From Capra hircus (lineage: Eukaryota; Chordata; Mammalia; Artiodactyla; Bovidae), in the NCBI RefSeq assembly GCF_001704415.2, contig NC_030821.1, positions 37,555,210-37,619,209 of the forward strand: 64,000 bases of DNA. Reading direction: 5' to 3'. Below the pieces are notes generated by a model. The model was not told where the DNA came from and did not search any database. It saw only the letters and a list, made by a program, of their open reading frames with translations. Position numbers and translations under genes: made by a program. Shown one piece after another: positions 33,519-45,127 of the stretch. Each line of letters opens with the position of its first letter. Position 1 is the stretch's first letter.

Positions 33519-33713
33519 AGTCGTATCCAACTCATTTGCCACCCCATGGACTGTAGCCTGCCAGGATCCCCTGTCCATGAGATTTCCCAGGTAAGAATAC
33601 TAGAGTGGGTTGCGATTCTCTTCTCCAGGGGATCTTCCTGACCCAGGGATCAAACCCACATCTCCTGCATTGCAGACAGATTCTTTACTGCTGAGCCCCC
33701 AGGGAAGCCCCTG
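33519..33713 (-). mobile_element. Bov-tA SINE, antisense
   Basis: 'agtcgtatccaactcatttg' to 'ctgctgagcccccagggaag'. It directly abuts the BovB target duplication, so BovB landed at its edge. Confidence 0.9.
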
Positions 33714-34364
33714 GACTGGTATTAACTGTGTGCATTTTTCTCCAACAGGGCAAATTGCACTCCTGGAAGAATTACCACTGCACATATTTGTCCATCAGAA
33801 GTGAGGACAAACTGGATGCACATTTAAGCAGAAAACTCATTACGGAAGGAAATTAGAAGCCATGAGAAGGGAGCATTCTTCTCCTTTATTGCGTCTCTAA
33901 ATTTTTCAAACCAAAACTCAACTGCTCTAGCTAAACTCTTCAGGGAATAGTTTTATGATTAAAGCCAAAAAAAGAGAGAGAACAACAAAGCCAGCTATGA
34001 AATAGACTTGGTGCTTATTCTCTAAATGGCTAGCTGTTTCTTTCATAAAAGTAGACTTGAATTTACTTTTTCATCCCAATTATCCCATCCCTTCTCATCA
34101 ACTCTGTTTTCTCCCAAAGACACTAACTCTAAACTCTGTGACCTTTTCTGCCGCCATTCTTATTTTGCTTTAGAGTTCTAGGAAGCAATACATGAAAAAA
34201 CTTAATTGCTAATGAACAGAGATGTACATTATAAATGTTATGTTTTTAAAATTTTCTTCAAAGATGTGTTTTTCTCAAAGTGTATAAAAAGATGTTTAGA
34301 GTTTTCTTAGCCATTTTTTCCCAGTTGTCTTAAAGTGTAGCTTTAAATTTTCAGGCTCTTGGGG
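33714..34364. other. Unique intergenic DNA
   Basis: No gene or repeat recognised. Confidence 0.35.
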
Positions 34365-34372
34365 GCTATTTT

Positions 34373-34719
34373 CAGTTCAGTTGCTCAGTCGTGTCCAACT
34401 CTTTGAGACCCTAAGGACTGCAGCATGCCACGTTTCCCTATCACACCAGCTCCCAGAGCTTGCTCAAACTCATGTCCATTGAATCAGTGATGCCATCCAA
34501 CCATCTCATCCTCTGTCATCCCCTTCTCCTCCTGCCTTTAGTCTTTCCCAGGGTCTTTTCCAATGAGTCAGTTCTTCGCATCAAGTGGCCAAAGTATTGG
34601 AGCTTCAGCATCAGTCCTTCCAACGATATTCAGGGTTGATTTCCTTTAGGATTGACTGGCTTGATCTCCTTTCTGCCCAAGAGGTTCTCAAGGGTCTTCT
34701 TGAACACCACAGTTCAAAA
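34373..34719 (-). mobile_element. BovB LINE 3' fragment with target duplication
   Basis: Antisense BovB from 'cagttcagttgctcagtcgt' to 'gaacaccacagttcaaaa'. Flanks gctatttt at 34365-34372 and 34720-34727. Confidence 0.9.
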
Positions 34720-34817
34720 GCTATTTTATGTAATTTTTTTTCCTAATGATTAAAGCAATACTATTCATTGATAAAATTTTTTAAATACAGATAAGTGATG
34801 AAAGAAATCACACATAT

Positions 34818-34998
34818 GGGACTTCCCTGGTGGTCCAGTGGTTAAGACTCTGCACTCCCAAAGCAAGGGGCCTGGGCTGGACCCCTGGTCAGGGAACTAG
34901 ATTCCATATGCCAAAGAGAAGTTCACGCAGGCAGCAATGAAGATCCCTTGTGATGCACTGGCACAGCCAAAAAAAATAAATTAATTAAAAAGAAGAAA
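34818..34998 (+). mobile_element. CHR-type tRNA-derived SINE
   Basis: 'gggacttccctggtggtcca', 'gtggttaagactctgcactc', 'cctggtcagggaactagatt' and an A-rich end after 'ggcacagcc'. Confidence 0.9.
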
Positions 34999-35039
34999 TC
35001 GTGCACAACACCTCTACTTAAAGATGGTCTCTACTAACT

Positions 35040-35604
35040 TCAAAAAAATAATTTGAGATAAAATTCACATAACATAAAACTAAATATTGTTTTAAAATTG
35101 TATTGAAATTTGATGTACTATATGTTACAGGTATACACAACAGTGATTTACAATTTTTGAAAGCTTTACTCCAGTTACAGCTACTATATAATTATCCCCA
35201 TTCCCCACCCCTTAACAACCACCAATCAGCGTTCTGTCTCTATGGGTTTATCTACTCCGGATGCTTCATACAAATAGAGTCATATTTATGTGACCCTGTG
35301 TGTCTGGCTTCTTTCACTTAGTATATTTTTAAAATTCATACACGTCACAGCCTGTAGGACTAATTAATTCCTTTTTCTGACTGAATAATATTCCATAGTA
35401 GGGATATACCACATCTATTCATTCATTCATCCACGGATTGGATGTTTCCATCTTTGGTACTGTGAAATAATGCTGCAATGAATACTGTGTACACAAACTT
35501 GTTTGAGTAACTGTTTTCAGTTCTTTTGGATATATATTGAACAGTGAATTTGCTATGTCATATGGTGATTCCATGTTTGACGTTTTGAGGCACCACCAAC
35601 TGTA
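35040..35604 (-). mobile_element. L1 LINE 3' remnant, antisense
   Basis: Phrases typical of antisense L1: 'tctctatgggtttatctact', 'tggcttctttcacttagtat', 'tgaataatattccatagtag', 'aataatgctgcaatgaatac'. It breaks off at a Bov-A scrap. Confidence 0.7.
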
Positions 35605-35669
35605 TTCTTGCCAGGGAAATCCCATGGATGGAGGAGCCTGGTGGGCTACAGTCCATGGGATCTCAAAGC
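35605..35669 (+). mobile_element. Bov-A fragment
   Basis: 'cccatggatggaggagcctg' followed by 'gtgggctacagtccatggga' is a piece of the Bov-A body without head or tail. Confidence 0.75.
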
Positions 35670-37671
35670 CTGTTTAGCATAGTTCTCCATGGTTCTACAT
35701 GAGGAAGCTGTAGCTCAGTCTGGTGATAGAGGTTAACAGAAGTCACAGTGAGCGAGGGGCAGATCCAAGATACCACCATACTTCTAATAGGCTAATGTTG
35801 TGGTTTGTATAGCAAAGGAAACAGTGAATGAGCTTCAAGACTATATACTCCCTCTATAGGTCTCAGAGACTAAAAATGTCTGCCACAATCCAGTCATTAG
35901 AACAAGTAATAGGGAAAATTATGGACCATTTCAGCTGTGCTAAATGGTTTACCTTGCCACACATAGCTCCAAGTGAAGGCTATGCAGAAATTTCAGGTCC
36001 TTCAGGACAAATACTTCTTCTAAATATTTTTTCCACTTATATTAACACAGGAAGTAAAGAAAGTAGTGTGTTGTAGTAAAGAGCTTAATCCTAGATTCTG
36101 AGATTCTGAGCCTGACTGACTCAGTCTTTTGCTAGCTAGATATACTTTAAAGCAATCACTTCAGCTGTAAAATGGAGATAATACTAGTCATTGTATCCAC
36201 AACTAATAGGATAGTTATGCAAATTTTTAAAAGTAATGCCCATAAAATGCTTAATTAGCGATTAGCATATGATGATAGTGAAGACAAATGACTAAAAGGG
36301 CTCTTTAAAATATTTTTTAAATTGCAGAATGTATGCAGTATACAGTTCATTCACCTAATCTTATCGGTAGGGGAAAATTGACTGTTTCCAATTTGGCTAC
36401 ACGTTTTTATTTTGTTTAGACTCCTTGTAAATGGAGCATTTTAAAAGACATGTGTGACTTGGGTTTTTTCTTCAACATAATGTCAGTTTCTTTAGCAACT
36501 CTGGACGTGAAATAATATTCTCATTATAAAATTACTCAAGACATTGCATGGGGAAAAAAAGTATTTTGAGAATCTACAGTGCATGTTTGAAGATGGAAAA
36601 AACCTCTGATAATAAGTTTATTAAATAGTTGATAAAGTTTATATATGTCATTTTAATTGTAATTTAGAAATACATTTTAATAAAATGATAAGAAATTACA
36701 GACTCCAGAATTAGAAAATTGTGAAAAATATTATCTTTACATTTACTTATTAATATAGAAAAAAGTCAGACAAGAATTAATGGAATATGAAACAAAGGTA
36801 ATAAAGAGAAATTATTCTGACATTTGAAGCTAATTATAATTTTTTAAACTTTCAGATCATACCAAAATCCATAGTTAATTAAAATGAAGAGTTGTTTTGT
36901 TTTTAAGAAGTGATAAATAAGTTTTTGGAATTTTTGATAATGAAATTAGGTAAGAAGAGTAAATTATATCAACACATTGTAAAAGATATAAAATTCTTGC
37001 TAATGATTGGAAATACTAACATTGACTAAGGTAATATAAAATGCATAATATGCTACTACAAAGAGGGTGCTTAGTGCTGTCAATGTAAGAATATTTGAAA
37101 TTGGTCACTGGTTGGGTAAAATGGAAATGCCCAGAAATCTTACCATTCTTTATAAAAACAAGTAACCAAAGGGTATGCAGCTAAAAACAGCAGAACTGCA
37201 TCATTACAGAGTTGTATGAGACAGCTAATTAATTTGAAAAATTATATTGTTTTTGTAGATTTTGTGATGTTTGAAGTGTATCTCAGGTTTTTTTTAACAT
37301 GTAATTGGTTGTGTTTTTCTCCTCAATTGAAATAAATATTCATTTTCTTAGCTAATTCTATATTTGTAATTTTTATTGTCTTTCATAAGGAAGAATTTCT
37401 GAATTGTATAAGTCTCAAGCCCATAAAAGCCAGATCTGTCCCTAGGTAGAGATGTGAAGGTTCAAGGAAGGAAACTGAAGGGCCTGGATTCTGGAGGGAG
37501 TCTCAGATATCAGCTGAGTCTTCACAGTTGCTAATGCAGCTTCCTTGGCCATTAAGTCAGTGAAGTGCTGTGTGCTTTTCACAAGCTCCCGACTTTTTCT
37601 CCCATATTTGGTAACAACAGTTACTGCTGTTACCTCAATAACTGTTCGCTAGACACTGAATCGTGTACTAA
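35670..37671. other. AT-rich intergenic DNA
   Basis: No gene. A MIR-like remnant lies at about 36065-36240 ('agctgtaaaatggagataat'). The 36.5-37.4 kb part is very AT-rich with no recognised repeat. Confidence 0.4.
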
Positions 37672-37877
37672 ATCACCTCAACCACGTCTGACTCTGCAAC
37701 CCCATGAACTATAGCTCGCCAGTCTCCTCTGTCCGTGGAGTTTCCCATGCAAGAATACTGGAGTGGGTTGCCATTTCTTACTCCGGGAGATCTTCCCCAC
37801 CCAGGGATCAAACCCCCATCTCTTCCATCTCCTGGATTGGCAGCAGGTTCTTGACCACTAGCGCCACCTGGGAAGCC
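37672..37877 (-). mobile_element. Bov-tA SINE, antisense
   Basis: 'caaccacgtctgactctgca' to 'ccactagcgccacctgggaa'. Confidence 0.9.
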
Positions 37878-38165
37878 AAACTGTGTGTGGGAGGTGGAAT
37901 AAGAGCACCTTTCGTGACAGGTAAAAGGTAAGTGTAGAGGTCAGTGCCAAAGAGAGGTTAGTGGAAGTCAGAGCATTTGGCCTCTTGAATGTTTGAAAGA
38001 GCCTGGGTAAGGCAGATGGGACAATAAGAAATAGGCAGTGATAGATGGACTATTTCCTGCCATATCAGTAAACAAAGATGTCATAGTCATCAGCAAATGT
38101 GGCCACAGCCTATGGTGAACTGGTGAGTCCTGCGAGAACTTAGGAAGGAAAGACCTACCATCTAG

Positions 38166-38798
38166 CAACCATCACTTCATGGCAAATAGATGGGAAAACA
38201 ATGGAAACAGTGACAGACTTTGTTTTCTTGGGCTCCAAAATCACTGTGGACAGTGACTGCAGCCATGAAATTAAAAGATGTTTGCTCCTTGGAAGAAAAG
38301 CTGTGACAAACCTAGACAGTGTATTAAAAAGCAGAGACATTACTTTACTGCCAAAGGTCCATATAGTTAAAGCTATGGTTTTTCCAGTAGTCATGTACTG
38401 ATGTGAGATTTGGACCATAAAGAAGGCTAGGCACTGAAGAATTGGTGCTTTTGAACTGTGGTGTTAGAGAAGACTCTTGAGAGTCTCTTGGACTGCAAGG
38501 AGGTCAAACCAGTCGATCCTAAAGAAAATCAACCCCAAATATTCATTGGAAGGACTGATGCTGAAGCTGAAGCTCCAATACTTTGGCCACCTGATGTGAA
38601 GAACTGATTCACTGGAAAAAACCCTGATGCTGGGAAAGAAGGCAGAAGAAGGGGACGATAGACGATGAGATGGTTGGATGGCATCACTGGCATGAGTTTG
38701 AGCAAACTCCAGGAGATGGTGAAGGACAGGGAAGCCTGATGTGCTGCAGTCCATGGGATTGAAAAGAGTTGGACATGGCTGAGCGACTGAACAACAAC
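38166..38798 (+). mobile_element. BovB LINE 3' fragment
   Basis: Sense BovB from 'ccatcacttcatggcaaata' to 'tgagcgactgaacaacaac'. A frame at 38201-38401 is a relic of the ORF2 C-terminal region; an in-frame TGA follows at 'atgtactga'. Confidence 0.9.
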
Positions 38799-38993
38799 AA
38801 ATAGGCATCAGGCTGAAGCCTCTCCCTATGCTGAGCCTTGAAGAAGTTCAGTATATGAAAACACAGGATACTGGCCCCAGATAGCTGATGCGCATGTCAA
38901 AGAAATGATATTAGTGAGCCCCGACTCTTGTATCTTCTCATGCATAAAAAAGTGCTAAAATCCTTAACTTAGCATATCTAGTTTACTTTTTTA

Positions 38994-39139
38994 ATTTATT
39001 TGGCTGTGCCAGGTCTTTAGTTATAGCATGCGAAACTCTTAATTGTGCCATTGGGATCTAATTCCTGACCAGGGATGAAACCTGAACCCCGTGGACTGGG
39101 AGCACAGAGTCTCAGCCACTGGACCACCAGGGCATTCCC
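38994..39139 (-). mobile_element. CHR-type SINE, antisense
   Basis: 'atttggctgtgccaggtctt' to 'ggaccaccagggcattccct', the complement of a CHR unit. Confidence 0.85.
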
Positions 39140-39352
39140 TGACTTTATTTAACTAACAATAGTCTTTTGGAGTTCAGATTGCCTGCCCTTTGTTGCAAAA
39201 CTCCTATACAGCCTGCCTCTCATCCTCGCCTCCCTGAGCAGTTTTCTGACGGTTACTTGAGAGGGGGCCTCTCAGTCTTGAAGTGCCCTAAATTTCCACC
39301 AAATAAAACAGAACTCTCAACTTTTAGGCTGTGAGTAATTCTTTAGTCAACT

Positions 39353-40579
39353 GCAGTAATGGATCTAAAATTGACCAGTGAAGACTGCTGAATTTCTATA
39401 TAGGTTGGTTATCTTGGAAAAGTGAAGATAGGAGACATGTAAACTCAGTTTGCATAGCTAGATCTATCTTTGATTTAAACAGTTATGTTGTTGGGAATGG
39501 TTTTGAGCCTGGAGGCAGCTGGTGAAAACTCTGTTGGTTAAGGGGAGGGGTTAAGTACCTCCTTGCCCATGTCATCCCAGGGAGCCTGCCCTGACCTCTG
39601 GCTGCAAAATACTAGCTATATGTCATCTTTGCTGCTGAAATTACTTACCTTGTTTTGTTTTGTTAACCCCTTAAAATTGGCCACCAAAAATGTAAGACCT
39701 CTAAAATGTGTATGAACACAGAAGTTTGAGAACCACAAAACTATAAAGAAATTCTTTTGCCGTCAAATGTAAGATTTCACTTTCTTTGCAGCAATTAACT
39801 GCAGAGGTGACTTCAGTTCATGCAAAGTTCTCTGTTCCTTAGTAAATGACGGACTTTACAAAATAATTCAACACAAATTCATTTGTTATACACTTAGTGG
39901 ACCCAGACGTGGTGCCTGCAACTTAGCGTACAAAGAACAAGATGCAGTTAATTGAGCTTTTTTTACCGGACCTCATTAAGCAGGACCCAAATAAGTAATA
40001 ACGTGGCAATAAACATTCAGAGCTTTAGGAAACACAAGGCTTACAGGAATGTTACTGTGTTGAGTCTGTTCTGGAAAACGACTGGAAGAAAAAGGGCTTT
40101 TGTTTTTTATGGAAGCAGAATCACTGCCTAAGAGAAAAGGAACAGGAAGGAAATTATTCCACGGTGAGAATGAAGGTTAATTGCTTATTTCTCCCTCTGG
40201 GAAGTCTTTGTAAAGCAAGTAATTTTTTTATCTTCAGGGGCCTGACATATTTTAATTAATTTATACTAATGTCCTAGTGTTTTAATGTATTTTTCTTCTG
40301 CTAGAAAAAAAGTACGCTTTATAAGTGGCTTGAGGCCATAGAGGGAACAAAAACTGGGGAAGGCCTCAAGAATGTTGGGCTAGTAGAAAACTAACTTGTC
40401 TCACCTCATGATTTTGATGAAAATCAGCTAAGATTGCATCTTCTTACTTCTATTCCATTAAAAAAAATTTTCTGTTCCATTGATTTTTTTTTTAATAAAA
40501 CACCTATACTTTTATTGATTTAGACAAAATTCTCCAAAGTTATTTTTGAAACCTGATTAAGGTTTAATTTAAGCTCCTA
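39353..40579. other. Unique intergenic DNA
   Basis: No gene or named repeat. T-rich and A-rich runs occur near 40461-40500. Confidence 0.35.
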
Positions 40580-41270
40580 CTTTTAAGAGACAAGCATTTT
40601 TTTTTTTTTTTCCGCTGAGTTTCAGCGAGAGTTTAGCAATCTCCTTGATATTTGTAAATCTCATCGAGATTATCACAGTAGGAGACAAACCATGCCTTGG
40701 TTTGCATATCATTTTCTCTGCAGCTAATAACCGGCACAGTGAAGAGCTAATCATCTCGGCAGGGCTGTACCTGCTGTTCTAAGCTTGGGAAGAAGATAAT
40801 TGCAGCTTAAAGTATCAGAGGGAAGAAGGAAAGAAATGTCATATTATTCCCTTTGTAGCGAACAGAGACAGTGGCAGGAAAGAATTAGAGAACTGTGGTT
40901 TCTGAATTATTTATCTGGTGTCACAAATGTCACAGGACTTTTTAGTGAAGTTTCTGGTCGTTACTTAAGAGGAGTGTTTAAGATGCATAATCTCAAGACT
41001 CGCCTAATAAAATTCAAGCCATTAACTTCCCTTTTAAGAATGGAAAATAAAGAGATTGCCGCTGCAAACGTCGCATGGCTTGGAAAGTACAGCCAAGCAA
41101 AGAATACACAGAAGAAAAGAGCCGGGCATTTCCACAGAAGTGGGGGCTCAGTTCCATATGGCTTGGCGTGGTGCAGAGCAGATGGCCTGGGCAGCATGCT
41201 GGAAGAGATGACGGGGCCAGCAGGCAGCTCATGAAGCCTGCCATATGAAAAGGGTTTCAATCAGTTAAGG
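40580..41270. other. Repeat-free block, possible conserved non-coding element
   Basis: About 0.7 kb without any recognised transposable element. It has mixed composition and dense homeodomain-, GATA- and CRX-like short motifs such as 'cagctaataaccgg', 'gagctaatcatctcgg' and 'agataattgcagctt'. A 144-codon frame at 40800-41234 begins at TTG and shows no domain, so coding is unlikely. Regulatory function is inference. Confidence 0.3.
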
Positions 41271-41439
41271 CAAGGAAAAGTGACGATTTTTATGTTTATG
41301 ATCCTTCGCTTTATGCTTTTCTAGGAGTGAAATAAAATGGCAGGAGGACAGATGTGAGGATAAGGTAGGATAATCTCCTGATAGGTGGACTGGTGCCAGA
41401 CGCCCAGGAAAACAGCTCTGGGTGCTAAGCCAGGATCTT

Positions 41440-41628
41440 AAATGTCTCCCAAATAACAGCTCACTTTTGTGTGGTGCTTTTTATGCCAGGCTTTTAAAAT
41501 GTCACAACCTTACTAGGTAGGTTTGCATTTTGTTCCTAATTTAAATTGAGGAAATGGGGCCCTCAAAGAGATAAATTCATCCTCAGTGAGTCGTGGAGCT
41601 GTTTCTGACTTTAGGCTCCTTCCCTGAT
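41440..41628 (+). mobile_element. MIR-like remnant
   Basis: 'tcacttttgtgtggtgcttt', 'caaccttactaggtaggttt', 'aattgaggaaatggggccct' follow MIR or MIR-b order with poor conservation. Confidence 0.45.
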
Positions 41629-41846
41629 GCAGAGTCAAATAATTGGAAAAGACTCTGATCCTGGGAAAACTGAAGGCGAAAGGAGAAGAGGCCAAGGATG
41701 AAACTGTTGGATGGCATCACCGACACAAAGGACATGAATTTGAGCAAACTGCAAGAGATAATGGAAGAGAGAGGAGCCTGGGGTGCTGCAGTCCGTAGTG
41801 CCGAAAAGAGCTGGACACAACTGAGCAACTGAACAACAACCACAAC
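41629..41846 (+). mobile_element. BovB LINE 3' tail
   Basis: 'aattggaaaagactctgatc' to 'aactgagcaactgaacaaca'. It is the sense 3' end of BovB, rather diverged. Confidence 0.85.
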
Positions 41847-42149
41847 GTCTCTGGAAGATGTGTACTTGGTTAAAGGCAGGTCTCCTCTATCACACATATA
41901 GAGGGAAGGACAGACATCATTCCCTCATTCATTCAACAAATACTTACATCTGCAATGCACCAGGTACCATCAACACTTTGTGGATGTTGGAGATGTGAGG
42001 ACTCACATGTATTTATAATCCAGTGATTCTCCACAAGTAGTTTTCCTCCATATCGAGAATTTACTGTCATGGTCCTTCTAAAGAGTGCCCATCACTTTGC
42101 CCTGCGCTATGACTTGCAATGACTGGCTTTGCCATTCTGAGGCCCAGGC
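41847..42149. other. Intergenic DNA, possible L2 edge
   Basis: 'cattcattcaacaaatactt' near 41930 resembles an L2 or MIR end. Nothing else was recognised. Confidence 0.3.
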
Positions 42150-42500
42150 TTCTCTCCTGCCTTGCCTCCCTCCCTCACCTGGACACACCTTCTGAGCCCC
42201 CTAAACAGAATCGCACCTTGCTCTCTGCTGGCATGCCCAACAGCCCAACATTTGCCTTCTTAACTTTCTACTTTTCTACTTTCACTCACGTCAAAATCCT
42301 TCTTGCCCAGCTTCAGTGTAAATTTCCTCTAACAAGTGTCCCTGGCTTCGCCCATAGGCTACAACCAGGAGCACTGTCCCCTCCCTGGAAACTCCCCGGA
42401 TGTCTTGACCACACCTCTGGGGTCACTGTGTCAGCACTGTGGTTATTTTGTACTGATCTTACCAACATTTCTTGATTGAGAGCTTTTGAATAAAAAGTTT
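42150..42500 (+). mobile_element. L2 LINE remnant
   Basis: 'ctcacgtcaaaatccttctt', 'gcccagcttcagtgtaaatt', 'ctgtggttattttgtactga' follow the L2 3' region. The frame 42119-42475 overlaps it and is not a gene. Confidence 0.5.
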
Positions 42501-43129
42501 TTAGTTCGTCCAAATTTGTGGGCCCCAGGATATAGCAATGTTGTGAATAGATGCCCTGAAAACAATTGTCCTTGAAAACAATTATCTATATGTTAAAGAT
42601 GATCCTATGATTAAAAGCTAAATTATGCCATTATAAACTGTAGCAACTCTAGATACTGATTCCCCCAAACACACACACTTCAAAGTTTTCTTGTTGTTGC
42701 TATTGTTTCTACTTGCTTCTTCATTTGCTTTATGAATTCACTAGGACATTTTGGTGTATTTCTTTACTGAAATTTTCTATTTTTGTTACAATCATACTCA
42801 GAATGGAAACATATCTATCATTGCTGTTTTAAAATCTTGATCACATAATTCTAACATTGTCTTCCTGGCATTTTAAAAAATAAATGATGAGAATATGGAA
42901 AAATATCTATAAAATGATCTAAATCCCCCCTCCAAACAAAACTAAGAGATTTTTTAGAAAATCAGACTTTGAAAATGAATGTCATTATCCAAGACCCATC
43001 AGAGATAGATAACTTTCTTCTATAACATTATAAGAGTCCTTGAAAGGCAGTACCACAAATGGGGACATTTTCAGTCTTTTTGGTGAAATTTATCTTTTTC
43101 CAGAATTGCAGTGATTTTCTTTTTATCTA
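42501..43129. other. AT-rich intergenic DNA
   Basis: No gene. Possible antisense L1-like phrases lie near 42700-42860, too decayed to assign. Confidence 0.3.
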
Positions 43130-43310
43130 AGCCTTCTCCCTGTGGCTATTACTTTGATAGCCATTATCCCCTCCAAGTTCTGACCTCATCACCTCAGTCC
43201 TGTATTCTTGCAACATCTTCACAAATGGACCCTCTGATTTGGGACTCTCTCTCTACTATAAATCACCTCTGTCCAGAATCCAAAGTGATCTTTCTGAAAT
43301 ATTACTCTAA

Positions 43311-43560
43311 AGGTGCAACAGACCACAGTGGTCAAGAGGCTGGGCTCTGCAGTCAAGGATATTCAGGTCTGTATCTCTGGCCACTTAGGAGCTGTGTGAC
43401 TTTGGACAAATTACTTATCTTATCCAAGTGTCATTTTGTCCTGTTCCGTATTATTCAAGAAAACTACTGTACTGTCTGATAGCACTGACGGGAAAACTTC
43501 TCTTGTAAAAATACTCAAGCAGCATGCCTGGCATAAAGTCTCAGTTACTGAATGCTGTAA
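43311..43560 (+). mobile_element. MIR SINE remnant
   Basis: 'gaggctgggctctgcagtca', 'ggagctgtgtgactttggac', 'aaattacttatcttatccaa' occur in MIR order. Confidence 0.6.
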
Positions 43561-43582
43561 CTTTCATGGCATTTGTTTACTT

Positions 43583-43730
43583 TAGGAGGAGGAGAAGAGT
43601 AAGGAGGAGGAAAAGGGAGGGCAGGAGGAAGAGAGAGGGAGGTGAGAGGGGAGGGGCAGGGAGAAAGAGGGGCTGGGGAAGAAGGATAGGAAGAAAGGGA
43701 AGAAGGATAGGAAGAAAGAGAAGAAAACTT
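43583..43730 (+). repeat. (GGA/GAA)n purine-rich tract
   Basis: About 148 bp of almost pure A/G on the plus strand, with imperfect GAGGA and GAAGGATAGGAA units. The open frames on both strands (43524-43766) are low-complexity artefacts. Confidence 0.9.
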
Positions 43731-44097
43731 TAAATGGTTCCTAATAGATCGCAATATAAAATGCACACTCCTTGGCTTGGAATTTTAAATATGAAACACT
43801 TCATAATCTAACTCATTCTGTCTCTACAGCATGATTTCTTGCTCCTTCTTTCCATGGAAACTCTCTCTTCGGTCACAAAGAGACCTGCACGCCTGCCATT
43901 CTTTCTCATACCATGAATATGTTGGTCTGCCTGACTGGAACCCTTCTGAAGCCCACCTGTTAAACTTCTACATCATTCAAGACTCAAGTATAAGCTCCTA
44001 GATGAAGTCTCCTTATTACCCCAGATAGAACGAATTCCCCATTTTGCTCCCAAAGCCATGCTGTTCTTACTTCTGTAAGGTAAGTTTCATGTGGCAT

Positions 44098-44629
44098 GAA
44101 AGTGAAAGTTGTGCAATCATGTCTGACTCTTTGAGACCCCATGGACTTAGTCCATGGAATTCTCCAGGCCAGAATACTGGAGTGGGTAGCCTTTCCCTTC
44201 TCCAGGGGATCTTCCCAACCCAGGGATCAAACCCAGGTTTCCCACATTACAGGTGGATTCTTTACCAGCTGAGCCACAAGGGAAGGGCAAGAATACTGAA
44301 GTGAGTAGCCTATCCTTTCTCCAGCTGCTGCTGCTGCTAAGTCGCTTCAGTCGTGTCCGACTCTGTGCGACCCCATAGATGGCAGCCCACCAGGCTCCCC
44401 CATCCCTGGGATTCTCCAGGCAAGAACACTGGAGTGGGGTGCCACTTCCTTCTACAATGCGTGAAAGTGAAGTCTCTCAGTCGCGACTCCATGGAATGCA
44501 GCCCACCAGGTTCCTCCGTCCATGGGATTTTCCAGGCAAGAGTGGGTGGATCTTCCCAAACCAGGAATCGAATCGGGGTCTCCTGCATTGCAGGCAGATT
44601 CTTTAGCAGCTGAGCTATGAGGGAAGCCT
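44098..44629 (-). mobile_element. Nested Bov-tA / Bov-A2 cluster
   Basis: An antisense Bov-tA (44098-44284) is followed by a Bov-A scrap (44285-44324). Next comes an antisense Bov-A2 starting with (CTG)n at 44325, and finally the tail of another Bov-tA ending 'gctgagctatgagggaagcc'. Several units have been cut into one another. Confidence 0.85.
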
Positions 44630-44856
44630 CATATGGCACGGTCATAGTCTATTTGTCTTTTTCTCGTTAAGTTATAATAATCCTTTCAAGAAATGTCTCA
44701 TTAATGCCTGGTTAGACACCTGACAGAGGTGCCTGGCATAGAGTAGACGTCCATCAATATTTTTAAATGAATAATAAATGTACAAATGGATAAATTTAGG
44801 AACCAAAGCAATCATTCTTTGTGGAACAAATATGTGAATTTGGCTAACACATATTG

Positions 44857-45060
44857 TTGTTTAGTTGCTCAGCTGTGTCCAACTCTTTGCAACTCCATGA
44901 ACTGTAACCCAGCAGGTTCCTCTGACCATGGGTTTTCCCAGCCAAGAATACTGGCATGGGTTGCCATTTCTTCTCCAGGGGATTTTCCCAACCCAGGGAT
45001 CGAACCCAGGTCTCCTACATTGGCAGGCACATTCTTTACTGCTGAGCCAGTGGGGAAGCC
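44857..45060 (-). mobile_element. Bov-tA SINE with exact 12-bp target duplication
   Basis: Antisense unit between identical taacacatattg copies at 44845-44856 and 45061-45072. Confidence 0.94.
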
Positions 45061-45106
45061 TAACACATATTGGGCCTAAGTATTTCACTTATAAAATGAA
45101 ACAATA

Positions 45107-45127
45107 AAATACACACACACACACACA
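45107..45127. repeat. (CA)n microsatellite
   Basis: About ten ACA/CA units in a row beside an AAAT-rich stretch. Confidence 0.85.

Larger units (their letters stand above)
38050..39352 (+). mobile_element. Bovid endogenous retrovirus LTR, copy 3, with BovB and CHR insertions
   Basis: LTR pieces lie at about 38050-38160 ('atatcagtaaacaaagatgt'), 38800-38993 ('actggccccagatagctgat', 'gagccccgactcttgtatct') and 39140-39352 ('caaaactcctatacagcctg', an AATAAA near 39302, 'ctctcaacttttaggctgtg'). The family is that of 8611 and 10006. No retroviral coding sequence is visible. Confidence 0.65.
43130..44090 (+). mobile_element. L2 LINE remnant, interrupted
   Basis: L2 phrases at 43130-43310 ('ccagaatccaaagtgatctt') and 43740-44090 ('aaatgcacactccttggctt', 'gcctgccattctttctcat') are separated by a MIR and a purine-rich repeat. 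Confidence 0.5.

Noticed and set aside
8611..39352. Similar spaced repeats across the window as a CRISPR-like array
   Set aside because: The repeated units are 100-500 bp SINE, BovB and LTR copies in both orientations at irregular spacing, in mammalian nuclear DNA.
40800..41234. 144-codon plus-strand frame as a novel gene
   Set aside because: It begins at TTG with no upstream ATG context, has no recognisable domain or splice sites, and overlaps minus-strand frames. A non-coding element is more likely.
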